From positions 310,001 through 374,000 of the forward strand of contig JALIRH010000148.1 in the NCBI GenBank assembly GCA_023055505.1: a stretch of DNA of 64,000 bases, read 5' to 3'. Below the pieces are notes generated by a model. That model was not told where the DNA came from and searched no databases. It worked only from the letters and a program-made list of their open reading frames with translations. Both the position numbers and the translations under genes were made by a program. This DNA is from Callipepla californica brunnescens. Lineage: Eukaryota; Chordata; Aves; Galliformes; Odontophoridae. Position 1 is the first letter of the stretch; every line of letters begins with the position of its first letter. Shown here piece by piece: positions 10,594 through 23,319 of this stretch.

Positions 10594-11409
10594 AAGAATA
10601 TGGTTGTAAAGGTGCGCCATGTAGATGCTCATGTTCCTAAAAGCCGGGCAACTGAAGAACAACAGAATAACCATCAGGTAGATCGAGCTGCTAAAGTTAA
10701 GATGGCTCAAGTAGACTTGGACTGGCAACACAAAGGTGAATTATTTTTAGCTGCATGGGCCCATGAGACCTCGGGCCATCAAGGAAGAGATGCAACATAT
10801 AAGTGGGCTAGAGACCGAGGGGTGGACTTAACTATGGACGCTATTGCACAGGTTATCCATGACTGTGATACTTGCGCCACAATTAAACAAGCCAAGAGGA
10901 TGAAACCTCTTTGGGGGGAAGGGCGATGGCAAAAGTATAAATATGGGGAGGCGTGGCAGGTTGATTATATCACCTTGCCACGATCTCGCAATGTTAAACA
11001 TTATGTGCTCACCATGGTGGAAGCAACCACTGGGTGGCTTGAAACATATGCAGTACCCCATGCTACCGCCCGAAACACCATTCTAGGTCTCGAGAAGCAA
11101 GTCCTATGGCGACATGGCACTCCAGAAAGAATTGAGTCAGATAATGGGACTCATTTCAAAAATTCTCTTGTAAATAATTGGGCCAAAGATCATGGCATTG
11201 AATTGATTTATCATATCCCCTATCACGCACCAGCTTCTGGTAAAATTGAAAGATACAATGGATTGTTAAAAACCATGTTGAAAGCAATGGGTGGAGGAAC
11301 ATTTAAGCATTGGGAGAAGCATTTGGCTGAAGCCACCTGGATCTCGAGGTGGCTCGAGGATCCATCAATCGTGATGGTCCTGCCCAATCCAGCTCCCTAC
11401 CTACTGTAG
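10594..11409 (+). pseudogene. pol: pol part 3: RNase H end and integrase
   Basis: The open frame runs to TAG 11407 and could begin at an ATG at 10570, which lies in the overlap. It starts with the end of RNase H (HVDAHVPKS, then HQVDRAAK with the last catalytic Asp). Integrase follows: an HHCC zinc-binding domain (HETSGHQG and CDTC, about 10760-10875) and a DDE catalytic core. The core Asp are in WQVDYI (about 10963) and ESDNGTHF (about 11138), and the Glu is in GKIERYNG (about 11245). These residues are all present. The frame breaks again near 11350, and the last ~17 residues before the TAG do not look like integrase. Confidence 0.9.
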
Positions 11410-11588
11410 AGGGAGATAAGGTCCCTGTAGTACATGTAAAGAACATGTTGGGGAAAGCAGTTTGGGTCCTTCCAGCTCTGGAAAGGGCAAACCTCTCTGT
11501 GGAACTGTCTTTGCTCAGGGACCTGGGTCCACTTGGTGGGAGATGCAGAAGACTGGGGATGTTCAGTGTGTACCACAAGGGAATTTGA
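11349..11588 (+). pseudogene. pol: pol part 4: integrase C-terminal domain, frameshifted
   Basis: In a different frame from the integrase core, the sequence reads VEGDKVPVVHVKN (about 11408), resembling the SH3-like DNA-binding C-terminal domain of integrases. It continues to TGA at 11586. No dUTPase and no env follow. The remaining 120 bases before the LTR include a short TG/TA-rich stretch (11638-11655). Confidence 0.65.
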
Positions 11589-11711
11589 TGTTGGGGGAGT
11601 GCAGTCAGTAATTCCATGTATATACTTGTATATATATGTTGTGTGTGTGTATATCTAATGCATGTTAATCATTGTTATTCTGTATGTATCAAGCATGATG
11701 TAATTATGTGG

Positions 11712-11725
11712 AATAAGGGGTGGAA
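11712..11725 (+). other. Polypurine tract
   Basis: AATAAGGGGTGGAA lies immediately before the 3' LTR, as expected for the plus-strand primer. Confidence 0.8.
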
Positions 11726-12300
11726 TGTCATGGTTTTATGATTTTTGGTACTGGTATTCCACATCATAACATCATGTATTGCATTGAGAGTTGGAGAGTT
11801 AACACTCCAGCCCCATGGTTCATTGATAATTCCAGGTATACCTGTCTCAGAAGAGAAGAAGCACTACATTCCCCAGAGGACTTTGCGATGCTTTGTATTT
11901 TTACGTGTTTTCCGCTCAGAGGGAACAGATAAAAACCCTCAGCGGTCACGGGACGCTCTCTTTCCTTCGGGATCGTCTCAGCAGTGGGTGCTCGCTGCCG
12001 TATCGCCTTCAGCGTTAGCGTAAGGCCTTCGGTTTATCGGACACTCTCTCTTGCTCATTTTATTTGATTTATTAGCCTCAATTCCAATTATTTTGTATTA
12101 TACAGTGTTATTTTACTTTCTGATATCTTATTTAGTAAATTAGCTTTCCTCCTCAGATCGTTGCCGCTGTTTTGTTTCTGGGCCCATCTCCCTTTTCCCT
12201 TTTCCCTTTTTCCTTGCCATTTCCTGGGGCGTGGGTCCGTGGGTCCCCCGCACCAATCGTCACGGAACCGGGCCGATCCAGCCCAGTAAACCGTTTGACA
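11726..12300 (+). repeat. 3' LTR of the ERV-L provirus
   Basis: Runs from TGTCATGG to TTTGACA and aligns with the 5' LTR over its whole length. It is 17 bases longer because of small indels, mainly an extra TTATTTGA-type segment at about 12060 and in the CCCTTTTTCC tract. The accumulated differences indicate that the insertion is not recent. Confidence 0.93.
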
Positions 12301-15300
12301 TAAACTTTTCTTCTTGTTCAGAACTTTTTATGTTTCTGTTCTAACTCCCTGCTGACAAGCTTATATTGGAAAAAATACCCAGTAAAAATGGGTTATTAAT
12401 AATTTATGAAGAGAATTTTCCTGACATTCTTATTGGAGAATGTAGAGACTCCTATAAAGTGCTTTTTTTTCTTCATCACTATATTGAAAAGGTAATCAGA
12501 TATTCTCAGCCTAATGTGTAAAAGGGTCAAAAGCAATGGAGGATTTTTTTTTTATTTAATTTTTCGGATTAATTCAAATTGTCACTTCTACACGTTCTAA
12601 ACCATTTAAACAAGATGTGTTTCCCCATTAACAAAGCAATTTATCCCATAAAATAGAAACAGGGAGAAGTAGGGGAATATTTCACTAATTCCTTTTTTTG
12701 TTGTCAGACTTCTTTGAAAATCCACTTTAATGTTTTTAAAATTACACCTTCTGAACAGCAGTGCATCAGTACCACTGACAGCTGGATGCACAAAGGACAA
12801 CCACAGAACAGGATGTTTTGCAGGTGAGAGAAAAGCTACTTTTATGTGAAAAATGTTCCTTTTTCTTCACAGTGAAACGAACTTATTTAGCAGGCATGAT
12901 CCCAAGTCAAATTAGAAAACTCCACCTTGTTGCTAAATCTAAATGCAAATTTTCCAACCAGATACTTCATGAATATTCAAAAATAGCCAGGTTCTTCCAA
13001 GTCTGTTTTTTCCATCCTAGTCCTCTGTGAAATGTGATAGTTTCTTCCCTGATTGGACACGATCTGTCATACCCTAAGGCTAGATATAGCAAAGGCAGAC
13101 ATGGTATGCCCAGCATAGGCAGGATTGGCAGCTTTGGTAGATAACAGATGTATATCCATCACAGAGACAGTGAAATAGTACTCCTCTGCCTACACTGCAT
13201 GTCACTTTAAAAATAATCAAAAAGAATACTGAGCATCTGACTAACCTTCAGTGAACTGCCTAAATCCAAATTATGAAATTTAGCTTGTTGCTGAATGAGA
13301 CTGTGTTGTTAATGAAACTGTGTCATCCTATCCGGGGAAGTCAGTGGTTGCTGATGATCTGAAATGTGCTTGGATGGAATTAATTTGCTGCTTTTCTCTT
13401 TTCCCTACCAAAATCTTGCATGGATGCCTGTTTTTCCACAGTTTCAGATCCGTGTCCACTCAGGTCTTTCTTGTGATTCTACAGATCTTTCCAGCCATAA
13501 CTGACAATAAAATATGAGAATCCCCTTTCCCAGTTTACGTCAGATTACTGACTTATATAACCAGTGACTTAAACGTTATCTTCTATCAGTACAGGCAGGA
13601 CAGGCTCAAGATTTGTGATTTTCAAGAGGAATAAGCATCACTGAGAGAATTCCACATTTTGTTGAACCATATTCAAACTAAGTCATCTTATGCATGAATC
13701 TGAGCCTGGTTTTACTCTCTTTACTGATCTGCTCACAAACTATTAGGATCAACTTTTATTTGCCTCAGTGATCCCCTCTATTCTTTCTCATCTACCCAGT
13801 CTCCCCATTGGGCCCAAATAGCCACCAGTGCGCTCAAATATTTACTTAATTCACAGATACTACAGGTACTTGACAGAATCCGAGTGCTGTGCAGAAGCGA
13901 AACTTCTGAAAAGTATAAACAAACACAGTCTGCACACTTAATTGAAATTTAAAAACTTCTGCCAGTACCAACAGAGTGTGTAAGATTCTTCTAAATTGCT
14001 GTTCAATTTCTGTGGTCAATTAACAAATGAAAGCTCTGTATTTTCCCACTTTGCATTGGCTGTGGAGTGAGTTTTCTGCAACTCAATTCTTATTGTTCCT
14101 GATGTACAGAGGAATTATTTCTCTAGCATTGTTTTCTATATGACAGCAACTTTCCTAATGCTGTCAGCCATAGAGTATCTGGCCTTTTGCATTTTTCCCT
14201 GTGCTTTATTAAGAGTTTCCATTTCTGCTGAAAGGAGCCACCTCTTCCACAGGGCTTTGAACTCTTGATAGGATCTTGTGTCAGTGTGTTATCTAATGCA
14301 CCTTTCCAGAAAGTATGCATTTTCCACTGTGCTAGTTATCTTCATGTGTAATATGCAGTCTTTCAGGATGGTTACAAAGTCATAAACAAGTCAAACATGA
14401 TCTGTCGATCTGTGATTTCTCTGTCTTTTTGCTCTATTCTGTTAATGCACATTTCCACGTGATATCACCCTGTGTCAAGGTACAGAGAGCCTTTCAGAAA
14501 ACGTATTCTAAGAGTTAATGATCTTGATCACATCATGATTGCTCTAATGGCCCTTAAACTTAAGAGTGAGTAGCACAGTAGATTCTCATAAGAGAATCTT
14601 CTGAAATGTCCCGTGCTGGTTAACGTTATAAGAGATAACACTGAAGATCTGTGGTTTTGTATTTTTATGGAAGATAAAAGACACAGTGGTATGAGAGGGG
14701 GAAGGAACATCTCCAGGACAGAACTTGCACAGCATGCCTTGGGAAAATCCATTTGGGATCTGTCCAATGCCACATGAAAGCAAGGCTCCCAGCACCTGAA
14801 AGGACTTAAGATTGACTCACTATTTATTGTTCTCTTTTTATGCCATCTTATTAAAACTGCTGTTTTATTACTCCATTTTTTTTGTTTACCCTTCATTATT
14901 GATATACCGAAAGAACCATGCACTGCGCCTGCTGCCCCACTTTCTCAGTGTAAAACATCTAGCTCATATTGTATTTCTGCTCCTGGGTTGGCCACCATTC
15001 TGCTGAAGGAAAACTTTGGTGAGGATATAGCACAGAGAATGTGTGTTACATTTTGTTTTGTATTTGCTCTACATGTGGCAAAAATAAAACCTCTCTTGGC
15101 CATTGTTGTCACCATATATGCAAGTTCATATAATGTGATTAATTCTAAGCCTCAGATTAGCATTCAATCCCACTGTCTTCAGACAATGACAGAAAAGTCA
15201 AAATTCAGATCCCTTGCTAATCCAGTGTAGCACTAAGTGAGAACAGGAGGCTTTGTATATCAGTCTTCCAGTTTTAGTGCAGTTAAAGGTCTGAAATTAC

Positions 15301-15907
15301 TCTCAGCTACTCATAAGTGGTGACAATTTATTAGTTCCCACTCCTTCTGATATCTTAAGGTTCTCTTTTCAACTATAGAGATCCTTCAGTGAGTCTACTT
15401 CACATTTGGCTGGAAGCAAATGGACTTGCCTTATTTAACCTTATTAACCATTTGATAGTAAAACTTGCACACCAGTGACTGGGGAAGATAGGTTCTCTCC
15501 CTGCAAAGGTGAGCAACACAATGCTCTGTAACATCTGAAGCAATAGTTCCTATACACTTGCTTTCTCTAGTTCCTTCCCTTGCTGCTTGGCTAGGGCAGA
15601 CACTGTTAACTGTAAACAAAAGACTCTGGGTTTTATTCAGTGCTCTTCCTGAAGAACCAGAAATTCCTGGCAGTGAATGCCAGAGTCCCATGTTCTTGAA
15701 TTCCATAACTGGTCTTTTGAGGTAAATGCTGCGGTTAATAACCGGTTGGTGTTGTTTTAGACCACAAGAAAATCTCACTGAGTTGATTGCATCCCAAATG
15801 TGAGTTCATTAAGATTGGTGCTTCTTTAAGCTGAATGGTCTGATGCTGGTTTAATAGTCTTTATTTCCTAAAGCATGTAAAAACATGTCCATATAATATG
15901 GTTTTAG
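12301..15907. other. No gene recognised
   Basis: AT-rich single-copy-looking sequence. Small open frames are present, but none has recognisable protein content, splice context or codon bias. The 18-bp minisatellite does not resume after the 3' LTR. Confidence 0.6.
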
Positions 15908-17880
15908 AATCATAGAATCATTTGAGTTGGGAAGAACCTTCACAGGTTACCTAATTCACCTTCCCCGCAATGAATAGGAAAATCTACAGCTAGCTCAGGT
16001 TTCTCAGAGCCCATCCAGCCTGAATATGTCCAGGGATGGGGTATCCACCACCTCTCTGGACAACCTGTCCCAGTGCCTCATCACACCTATTGTAAAAAAT
16101 GTCTTCCTTATATCCACTTTAAATCTTCCCTTCTTTTGTTTGAAAGCATTTCCCCTTGTTCTATTACAACAGACCCTGCTATAGAGTCTGCCCCCTTTCT
16201 TTTGATAGCTTTCCTTTAGATATTATCAGGTCCCCCTGGAGCCTTCTCTTCTCCAGCTTCAGCAGCCCCAGGTCTCTCAGCCTGTCCTCACAGTGGAGGT
16301 GTTCCATCCCTGGGATCATTTTTGTGACCTTCCTCTGGATGTGCTCCAACAGGTTCACGTCTCCTGTACTGAGGACTCCATATCTAGATGAAGTTCTCCA
16401 GGTGAGTTCTCACCAGTGCAGAGGAGAGGGGCAGGATGACTTCCCTTGCTCTGCTGGCCACACTTCTTTCGATGCAGCCCAGGGTATGGCTGGAATTCTG
16501 GGTTCTGGCTTATGTCCAGCTTCCATCCACCAGTACTGTTAGGTCCTTTTTAGTAGGGCTGTGCTCTATTTTCATAACCACCATCTTATACTGATAGTGG
16601 GAGTTGCTGTGATACAGGTGTAGACCTTGCACTTGGATTTCTTGAACCTCAGGAGGTTTACCTCAACCCTCTGCTTGAGCCTCTCTAAGTCTCTCTGATT
16701 GGCATTCTATCTCCTGGGTGTGTCAGCTATACCACATATCTTGACATCATCTGTAAACTTGCTGAGGGTGCATTCTGTCCTCTGTCAGTGTCAATGATGA
16801 AGAGTTAAAGACTGCCGGTCCCAGTGCTGACCATCTGTGCTGACCATTCCCCCTGTACTCAGCTCTGGTGCGGCCGCACCTCGAGTACTGTGTTCAGTTT
16901 TGGGCCCCTCACTACAAGAGAGACATCGAGGCCCTGGAGCGTGTTCAGAGAAGGGCAACAGAAATGGTGAGGGGTCTGGAGCACAAGTCTTAGGAGGAGC
17001 GGCTGAGGGAGCTGGGATTGTTTAGCCTGGAGAAAAGGAGGCTCAGAGGAGACCTCATCGCACTCTGCCACTTCCTGAAGGGAGGCTGTGGTGAGGAGGG
17101 GGTCGGCCTCTTCTCCCAGGTGACTAATGACAGGACAAGAGGGAATGGCCACAAGTTGCACTGGGGAAGATTTAGATTAGATTTGAGGAAAAAATTTTTC
17201 TCTGAAAGAGTGGTCAGGCACTGGAATGGCCTGCCTAGGGAGGTGGTTGAGGCACCGTCCCTAGCGCTGTTCAAGAAGCGTTTGGATGAGGTGCTGAGGG
17301 ATTTGATTTAGTAGCTTGGTGGGTAGGGATGGTGGTGGGAGGATGGTTGGACTAGATGATCTTGTAGGTCCTTTCCAAGCTTATGAATCTATGAATCATC
17401 CTCTGGGTAATACCTCGTAATCAGCTCCCCATCCCTCCTGTCCAATCCAAGTCTTTCCAGTTTGGAGAGAAGATCTTATGGGGGACCATGTCAAAGGCAT
17501 TACTGAAGTCCAGACAGATGTATCAGTGGCTCTTCCCTTGTCCACTGATGCATATACACCACCACAAAAAGCAACGAGGTTGGTCAGACAGGACCTGCCC
17601 TTGGTGAAGTCATGCTGGTTATCCTATGTCATGTCCCTCTCTTTCATGTGCCTTAGTGTAGCTTCCAGAAGGGTCTGCTCCATGATCTTCCCCAGCACAG
17701 AGGTGAGGCTGACATCATTCAGTACACTTGCGCTGGTGAGAAACAGGTCCAGTACTGTATATCCCCTGGAGGGCCTGTCTATTACCTGATTCAGAAGTTA
17801 TTCTTGACACATTCTATGAGCCTCTTCTGTTCCACCAGCTGGGCAGTCTGCCCTTGTGCAGTGGCCTTTTGTTGGAAGAA
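15908..17880 (-). mobile_element. CR1 LINE fragment, minus strand, split by a nested CR1
   Basis: The left edge AATCATAGAATCATTTGAG is the reverse complement of the CR1 3' tail. The text then reads through the CR1 3' region in reverse (CTCTCCAGCTTCAGCAGCCC, GGTCCCCCTGGAGCC). It is interrupted at about 16850 and resumes at about 17396 with reverse CR1 sequence (ATGTCAAAGGCATTACTGAA). The right end near 17880 is approximate. Confidence 0.85.
16855..17395 (+). mobile_element. CR1 LINE 3' fragment, plus strand, nested in the minus-strand copy
   Basis: Reads in the forward CR1 direction: CTCGAGTACTGTGTTCAGTT, then GAGGCTCAGAGGAGACCTCA, ending in the octamer-like tail ATGAATCTATGAATCAT. It is better preserved than the surrounding reverse copy, consistent with a later insertion. 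Confidence 0.87.
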
Positions 17881-20800
17881 CACTGATTAACCTAGTGAAT
17901 TCATTGCTGTAACATGTTTTGTCCTGTTTCTTCAGGTTTACTGTCACGTTTTCCTTCCTCCTATGGTGGTATTGCAAAGTGTCTTGATCACGTAGTAGTC
18001 TAAATTTCTATCCTTTTCTTTAATCTTAGGAGCACATTTTGACCTCTGAATTCTTTCTCTTCCTTTGTTCTCCCCATGGCTTCTCATTTGTATCATTGCA
18101 CCAGATTGCCATGGCTCCACTGCCCCTTTTATGTTGTGAGGGAATAGCTCCTACTGTCCTTCCCTCCAAAAACACTGGAGGCTGATGACTACAATTCATT
18201 TGCTAAACCATGCAGATGAATGAGAAAATTAACATACCTAATATTACTATATACATTTTCTAGTGAAAATGAGAGTTAACTAAAAAAATACTGAGTACAA
18301 AGTACAGACAGGAATATCTATATCTATCAGAAGAACGTTTCAGTGCAAACAATTCATATGCCACAACAAAAATCTGTATTTTGGTGTTAGTGATTACTCT
18401 GCCTGTGCAATACTGTACTAGATGTTGTCAGAACTAATGTTGTAAGAATTTAGTAGTAAACACATCTGTAGTGGTTTAGAGACTCGGCTGATGTCATGGA
18501 GTGTCACTGTCAGTGTTCAATCTGTGCAGAAACCATATACCCTTGTTTAGAATGGAAGATGTCAACAAATCTTGTTTCCTCTGCCTCCTTTTTTCTCTTT
18601 TTTCTTCTTTCCTCTTTTTTTTTTTTTTTTCTTCCCCAAGAGTTGTAAGGGAGAGGGCGAAGCTCAAGACAGAACAGTGTGGAAGAACAGAGACTATTCT
18701 TTGCTTGCCTTAGCCTAGACTGATATGTATTATGAAAGGCATACAGAGGAAATAATCAAAATGTATCATAGCTGTTTTATCTTAGAACTAAAGCCTGGAA
18801 AAATAGTATTTGGCAATTTTGAGCTACAATTATTTAGTTCTCATTTCTTTCTGTCATTGGAAGGGTACACTGTACCCTTCAGATACAGGAAAGTCTGAAC
18901 CTTGTCATTCCTATTGTGGTATGAGCAGAAGCCTTTTTTAGATGAGTGCTGCATGGGAAAGCCAGTATACCAAGGCAAAACGAGGTCCTATTTGCATTGT
19001 AAGCACAAAAGTGCTCCAGTAGAGATGATGCATTGGCTTTTGTAATTCACTGGACTGCTGAGAGTTCTGGTTTGAAAACAATATAATTAGAAACAGCGAA
19101 GTATCTTCAAAACCTGAAATGCATCACTTCAATATGAACATACAGAGAGCCCCTGGATCAATTTAAAAAGAAGATTAGGAAAGTGAAGCCATGCCTCCCT
19201 ACTGTTAGAATTCAATGAAAATGTGATAGATAGAGCATGACCTGACTATAGGATATAGTTAGGCTTTCAAAAGGCTCCTGATACTGTTTCTCACAAGAGT
19301 CTTATCAGAGAATTGAAGAAATGAAAGACTAACAGTAAAATCCTGTGAGAGATTAAAAACTGGTAAAGAGATTGGAAATGAAGGCACAAACGGCCAATGA
19401 CTGCTTCTGAAGAAGGTTAGCAAGAGAATGACTGTGGGGTCCATGTTAAGATTGCTGATGTTTGCTAATAATAACTGGGAATGGAGTCTGAATACTGAGC
19501 TGGTAAAAAATACTGATGACTTAAATTTACGTAGGTTTCTTACAGATAGTGAAGAACTGGAGGATCTCTCAAGAGGTTCTAAGAAAACGAGTTTGGTGAG
19601 AAGCACTGACACATATAGACAACTGCAAAGCAGCAAACAATGGGAAGACTGTGGAGTGGTACAACAGCTTTGAGTTCAGAATGAATAACAATCTCAGCAG
19701 AACAGCCATCAAACATATCCATCAGGAAAATCCTCCTGTTGTGCCAGCAGAGGCTTTCAGGTCAGAGCATGTTCTGTCTTATGCAGCACAGGAGCACAGG
19801 AGCTGGAGAGTATGTAGAAAGGAGAGCAGATTCATGGATGCACAGAATAATTTTGGTTGGACAGAGTCTCCTGAACTCAGGTCCAAACTCCCAGCGAAAG
19901 AAAGGCCAGCATAAATCTCCATTCCAGCATGAGCACTCCCACCTACTACAAGTAGTGGACTACTTGCTGTAGGTGGTCACTTCGGAAAGCAGAAAAATCA
20001 GATTTTCACACTTAGATACATACATACACAGGAAGGAAAATAGTTAGAATTTTGATAGGCCGTGGGTCACAAACTAATCTGGAATCATTACATAACTGTG
20101 ACGTCATATGCACAACTAAGAGAAATCTGAAAGCATTATGGGTACTACACACCCTTTCTGAAGTATCCAACATTAGTCACCAAGAAAGAAGCATATCAAT
20201 AAAGGGAACATTTTCTGTTTTACAATGGCATCTCTTATTGTGTTGAATGCTTGTGATTTTTGCCTAGCCCAAAGCCGCAAAAAAAAATTGAGTGATTTCT
20301 ACTTTCCATCCCTTCTGTGAGAATTTGTTTGAAGAGCTAATCAATACAGAAAAACGTTGGACTTGTTTTCCTAGAGAACTGTGAAATTATACATGGCAAG
20401 ACTGTTTGTATGTTTATTAATCCAGAAAGTTATTTGCTATGTATGGCACTTGTTTTCCTCTTTATCTTAATTTGAAATGCAATTAAAATATACAGCAAGA
20501 CTTATTACATATGGAAACCAGACACATGAGGGGAAATAAATGTCTTGTAAATTCCCAAGATGTTGCTCCTTAACTTCACAATTTAACTAAATAAACATAA
20601 TTAGCAGTGTGCACACTCAGCACAAATGCAAAATAATATACGCTTGCATGTAATAATATATATGTATCAAATGCCAGCTCTTCTTTTGGTCTTGTTGGCA
20701 ATAAGAATCTCAGTATTACTCATTCGCTAAGTAGGAACAAATTACAAACCTCTCCTAGTGTTTCGACTTCAAGAGATGAAGAGCTAAACAGGATCAGAAC

Positions 20801-23319
20801 TACTGACACTTCTTTCCCACATCTGGCATAAAAAACAAAGCAAAAAACAAAAATGCCAGAAACTAACCAGCCAGAATTCACAACTCCTTTCCAAGCTCTG
20901 AAATGATGAAGCCTGGTTCCACCACAGATCCACATGACACAGAGCAGTAATTAGGAGTGCTGCAGGAGCAACTGCATGAGCATGGGCCTGGAAAGCAGAC
21001 AAGGGTGCTGTGGTCCTTTACAGGCTCAGGATGGTGCCAGCTGGAGGCTGGTATGTTCAACAAGTGATAGAAAAGTAATCTCATTTTTCTGCTATACTAT
21101 CTTGCAGATAGTTCTATTTTCATTTATGCCAGTTAACACCCAGTTTGGGGTTTTTCGGGGCTTACCCAGTCTCCCTGACTTTCTGATATTCACATATTGA
21201 TGAGATTTGAAGGTAGGTAAATTAAGTGAACCGCTGGAGTATTAGGTAAGCTGCCCTGCATTGGTAGCATTTTGCTCACATATCTGTCTGCAAAGTTTAA
21301 GTTTAAAATGCTGTTCTTCATACATCCATAAGAGATGGCTGTGGGACTGAGCTTGGGGTACTCTCAGGGCTTTCCTGCCTTTCCCATCCCCCCTTCTGGA
21401 GCCAAATTCTTGGTGGAAAGACTGGCAGAACAGAAATTATGGAGTAATTAGGAATCTAGTTTTCTAAACAATGAGGTCCTTGGAGTTTCAAAGAAATCGA
21501 AGCTCGTCTCCCTTCTGGACACAAACTCACACTTGCATAAGGGCCATTCCTAGAAATAGCAGTTCTGGGAGATATGCAGCCCTCTAAAGTTCCCTGGCTG
21601 TAACTAGGTAAGAAGCTGGACACCTTTCAGGGTTCAGTACACTCAGGAAGGTTGCTCTATGAAAAACTATGGTCATTTTAACCCTGTGTTGGCAATGGAG
21701 GAGCTCTGCTCTCAGGAAGTCGCTATACAACGTTCAATCTAGGTGATCAAACCCAAGAAATTCACTGGCATTCAAAAGAGAATGAGGCTTCTCATACTAT
21801 GTGAATGTGTCAAGAATAAGGTCAAAATGGCCCACAAAACCAGAGGGAAAATTCATGTGAAAATCCAATCCATCTCTAAGGTAGTTGTGAACACAACTGA
21901 CTTTGTTCTGCCTTCAGAAATCACGACTGGATGTGGATGTGCCAAATGTATTATGGGTATGACTCTGAGGTTGGACTTTAATAATGCAAAAATGCAAGCA
22001 GGGCACTACACAGCTGACTTGTAATCCCATGCAGATAGGGTTTCCTCTCTTCTCCCTCTTTATGGATATTAAGTACAAGATAAAAAGAGGGCCAAAGTGA
22101 TTAACAGCAATAGTGTAGAACATGACATCTTCTCCCTGCATAGCATTGCCTTTCCCAACTTTGGAAGGGGCTCTAGTTTCAAGCCACCCTTCTACGCAGA
22201 ATGCAAGTTAAGACCTCTGTGCTAAGTACTTGTCCATGGTTCCCCATCAGACTGGGAAGGTCTTCCTCAGAGCTTTGTCCTCTGTCAAAAGAAAAGAAAT
22301 CCTGAGCTGCAGACCCTGCATTCATGGGCTCAGTAAACCAACAGATGGTTCCTCACATGAAAGTATAGGTCTGAAAACCCTGTCATAAACTTGATTTGAG
22401 TTGAAGAGATGATAATGGTGATCCCAGGAGGAAAAGAGCCAATTTCTTAGTGCTTATGTTAGTAGTCTGAATCCTGGCTGATGGAGCCTCACAAAGATGT
22501 AATTAGTGGGGACTTGACCATTTTGTAAGCTGAATCCTACCTGTGCAGTGCAGACTGAACAGATGAACAATTATAGCCCCCTGTCCCAGATTAGTTCCCA
22601 CAATTGCAGCACTGCCAGACTAGGTCCCACCTAGAGAGTTCTTTGATCTTAACTTCTTTATTGCTGCAGAGGCAATAGATGGGCTAGGGGGATCAGCGTA
22701 ATGATGGCCATAGCTTTACTTGAACATCCATTCAGTACCTCCAGCTTTCTTCAGTACCAGAACAAATCATTATTACAGGTACTAAAAATGCAGATGGGGC
22801 TAACACAGCAATTCGGAAGAAAACCTGTGAGGACCTGCTAATTGCCTGGTCAGAGAAAGATACAGTAAGCAACAACAACAGTGGCCCACATGAGAAATCC
22901 TCCTGGCAATAAACCCCCTTATCATTGTGATTCATGCAGATATCATTTCCAGCTTAAATAGAAAGACACTTGGGAAAAGGTATGATATCCTCTTTGCTTA
23001 GCAGTACCATCCCTAGCCAGCAGCAGGGCCTGGCGCCCTTCCCTGGGGCTGAGGTCATGGAAAGGAACAGCACACAGAGGGAGTGGGGTTGTGAGGTCAG
23101 GGCTCAAACTGAGGAAAGTGGCAGGAGAACACAGCCCTGTCTTCTCCAGACAGAGGCTCCAGCGCTTCAACCCATCTGTGAGAGGAAGAGGTCTGTGCCT
23201 CCTGTCTCATGGTGGTGGGGCGGGGGGTGGTAAGGACCCCCAGAGAGTCACTGCTGCTGCTGCTGGCAATAGTGGTGATGGCCACAAGGGCCAGCTATAC
23301 CCTACAGTGCATCAGGCCC
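17881..23319. other. No gene recognised; one decayed CR1-like patch
   Basis: Mostly AT-rich sequence with a T-run at 18607-18630. About 19250-19560 reads like a strongly decayed plus-strand CR1 internal piece (CTCCTGATACTGTTTCTCAC resembles the RT region). No exon or RNA gene could be supported. Confidence 0.5.

Larger units (their letters stand above)
5211..12300 (+). mobile_element. ERV-L (class III) endogenous retrovirus, near full length but broken
   Basis: Two long terminal repeats (5211-5768 and 11726-12300) bracket an internal region of about 6 kb. In order it holds a primer binding site, a hydrophobic leader ORF, a coiled-coil gag, protease, reverse transcriptase, RNase H, integrase and a polypurine tract. 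The RT motif LPQGWKHSPTICHG and the absence of env are typical of ERV-L (spuma-related) elements. The lysine-type primer site is less typical of that class. The coding region is interrupted by in-frame stops (6420, 6540, 8276, 8423, 9020, 10349) and by frame changes near 6640, 10590 and 11350, so this copy cannot encode a complete set of proteins. The flanks show no matching target-site duplication (AACTC on the left, TAAAC on the right). Confidence 0.93.

Noticed and set aside
21743..22024. A 93-codon ORF with a Cys-rich end (CGCAKCIMG)
   Set aside because: No recognisable family, no flanking exon or promoter signals, and the region is AT-rich. It is likely chance.
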